Source of the DNA: Bifidobacterium simiiventris
GTDB taxonomy: Bacteria; Actinomycetota; Actinomycetes; Actinomycetales; Bifidobacteriaceae
Length of the DNA stretch: 64,000 bases
NCBI RefSeq assembly: GCF_019331715.1
Contig: NZ_JAHBBG010000001.1
Span: 1-64,000, forward strand
Reading direction: 5' to 3'
This document shows positions 63,202 through 64,000 of the stretch, piece after piece. The notes below the pieces were generated by a model, which saw only the letters and a program-made list of their open reading frames with translations, searched no databases and was not told the DNA's origin. Made by a program: the position numbers and the translations under genes. Position 1 is the stretch's first letter, and every line of letters begins with the position of its first letter.

Positions 63202-64000
63202 TCAGTGGACCTGATCGAGGCCCGGGTAGAGCGGGAAGTCCTCGACGAGCTTGTCGACGCGCTTCTTGAGGGTCTCCACGTCGGCGGACGGACCGGCGGC
63301 GAGCGCGGTGCCGATGATGTCGGCGACCTCTTCGTATTCCTTGGGTCCGAAGCCGCGGGTGGCGAGGGCGGACGTGCCGATCCTGAGGCCGGAGGCGATG
63401 GAGGCAGGGCGCGGGTCGAACGGCACGGTGTTGCGGTTGATGGTGATGCCGCACTGGGCGAGGAGGTCTTCGCCCTGCTTGCCGTCCATTTCGCTGTTGC
63501 GCAGGTCGACCATGACGAGGTGGACGTCGGTGCCGCCGGTGAGCACGCTGATGCCGTTCTTCTTGACGTCGTCGGCGGTGAGGCGTTCGGCGAGGATCTT
63601 GGCGCCGTCGAGGGTGCGCTGCATGCGGTCCTTGAATTCGGGAGTGCCGGCGACCTTGAAGCTGACGGCCTTGCCGGCGATGACGTGCATGAGCGGGCCG
63701 CCCTGCTGGCCGGGGAAGACGGCGGAGTTGAGCTTCTTGGCGTATTCCTCCTTGGCGAGGATGAAGCCGGAACGCGGGCCGCCGAGGGTCTTGTGCGCGG
63801 TGGAGGAGACGACGTCGGCGTACGGGACCGGACTGGGGTGCAGACCGGCGGCGACGAGGCCGGCGAAGTGGGCCATGTCGACCCAGAACTTGGCGCCGAC
63901 CTCGTCGGCGATCTCCTTCATGGCCTTGAAGTCCTCGATGCGCGGGTAGGCGGACCAGCCGCCGATGATCATGGCCGGGTGGACCTCGAGGGCGCGCTGG
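63202..64000 (-). CDS. glyA: Serine hydroxymethyltransferase (C-terminal part)
   Basis: GlyA converts serine and tetrahydrofolate to glycine and 5,10-methylene-THF. The window holds the last ~265 residues; the gene continues past 64000, as the frame stays open to the edge (QRALEVHPA before MIIGG). The PLP lysine lies in [14 protein letters not shown]. Other blocks are [32 protein letters not shown] and [11 protein letters not shown]. The stop TGA (63202-63204) is directly after the repeat array. Methylene-THF from this enzyme links to the serine/glycine pool; no other folate gene is in view. Confidence 0.96.
   Translation of the reverse strand, partial: QRALEVHPAMIIGGWSAYPRIEDFKAMKEIADEVGAKFWVDMAHFAGLVAAGLHPSPVPYADVVSSTAHKTLGGPRSGFILAKEEYAKKLNSAVFPGQQGGPLMHVIAGKAVSFKVAGTPEFKDRMQRTLDGAKILAERLTADDVKKNGISVLTGGTDVHLVMVDLRNSEMDGKQGEDLLAQCGITINRNTVPFDPRPASIASGLRIGTSALATRGFGPKEYEEVADIIGTALAAGPSADVETLKKRVDKLVEDFPLYPGLDQVH

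Noticed and set aside
62855-63214. Plus-strand frame of 119 codons with a 17-residue repeat
   Set aside because: It starts inside proA in antisense, has no ribosome binding site, and is explained by the 51-bp repeat period. Expression is not supported.

Overview
The window is a high-GC chromosomal segment of a Bifidobacterium; the species cannot be settled from it. The placement rests on gene content and order: leuS-comEA-comEC, holA-tsaE-tsaB-rimI-tsaD, glmU-rsfS-histidine phosphatase, proA-(unknown)-nadD, a fused two-ATPase ECF transporter, sortase-anchored pili, and a beta-L-arabinofuranosidase of the type used by gut bifidobacteria on plant glycans. No prophage, plasmid backbone, CRISPR array, rRNA or origin of replication is visible. 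The only insertion-sequence trace is the 3' tail of an ISL3-type transposase at the left edge, next to a 5'-truncated aminopeptidase P.

Left part (1-9100): two closely related solute-binding lipoproteins of the oligopeptide type flank a cytoplasmic GH146/GH127-type beta-L-arabinofuranosidase. They are followed by proC and a prolyl-aminopeptidase-like hydrolase, and the aminopeptidase P remnant lies on the other side. Together they suggest import and breakdown of proline/hydroxyproline-rich, arabinosylated plant glycopeptides (inference). 9221-16953: a two-component system whose kinase carries a second degenerate kinase-like half, a repeat-filled intergenic region, and a MacB-like ABC exporter. 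16954-24578: acetolactate synthase, an ECF vitamin-type transporter (S, fused A1A2, T), O-acetylhomoserine sulfhydrylase and a pyridoxal kinase. 24629-29108: a sortase-pilus operon (major pilin, tip-type pilin, class C sortase, M23-like protein) read right to left.

Middle (29200-47700): a cluster of DnaA-box-like sites, tRNA-Asn, four dispersed palindromic repeats, the tsaD-rimI-tsaB / tsaE-holA genes for t6A tRNA modification and DNA polymerase III delta, a membrane-anchored transglutaminase-like protein, comEC/comEA, leuS, an amino-acid-binding lipoprotein coupled to a CorA transporter, a histidine phosphatase, an orphan OmpR-type regulator and a deoxyinosine glycosylase. A composite motif upstream of the pilin gene recurs upstream of comEA, hinting at co-regulation of pili and DNA uptake.

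Right part (47800-64000): a nitroreductase-like gene, tRNA-Ala, a Ser/Gly/Thr-rich membrane protein, the little-understood AmmeMemoRadiSam pair (radical SAM enzyme plus a Memo-AMMECR1 fusion), an amino acid permease, a GH13 glycosidase, a second histidine phosphatase with rsfS, glmU, tRNA-Gln, prs, nadD, an unrecognised coupled gene, proA, a strictly 51-bp-periodic array of palindromic repeats, and the 3' part of glyA. Most minus-strand groups are tightly packed, with ATGA/GTGA overlaps that imply translational coupling.
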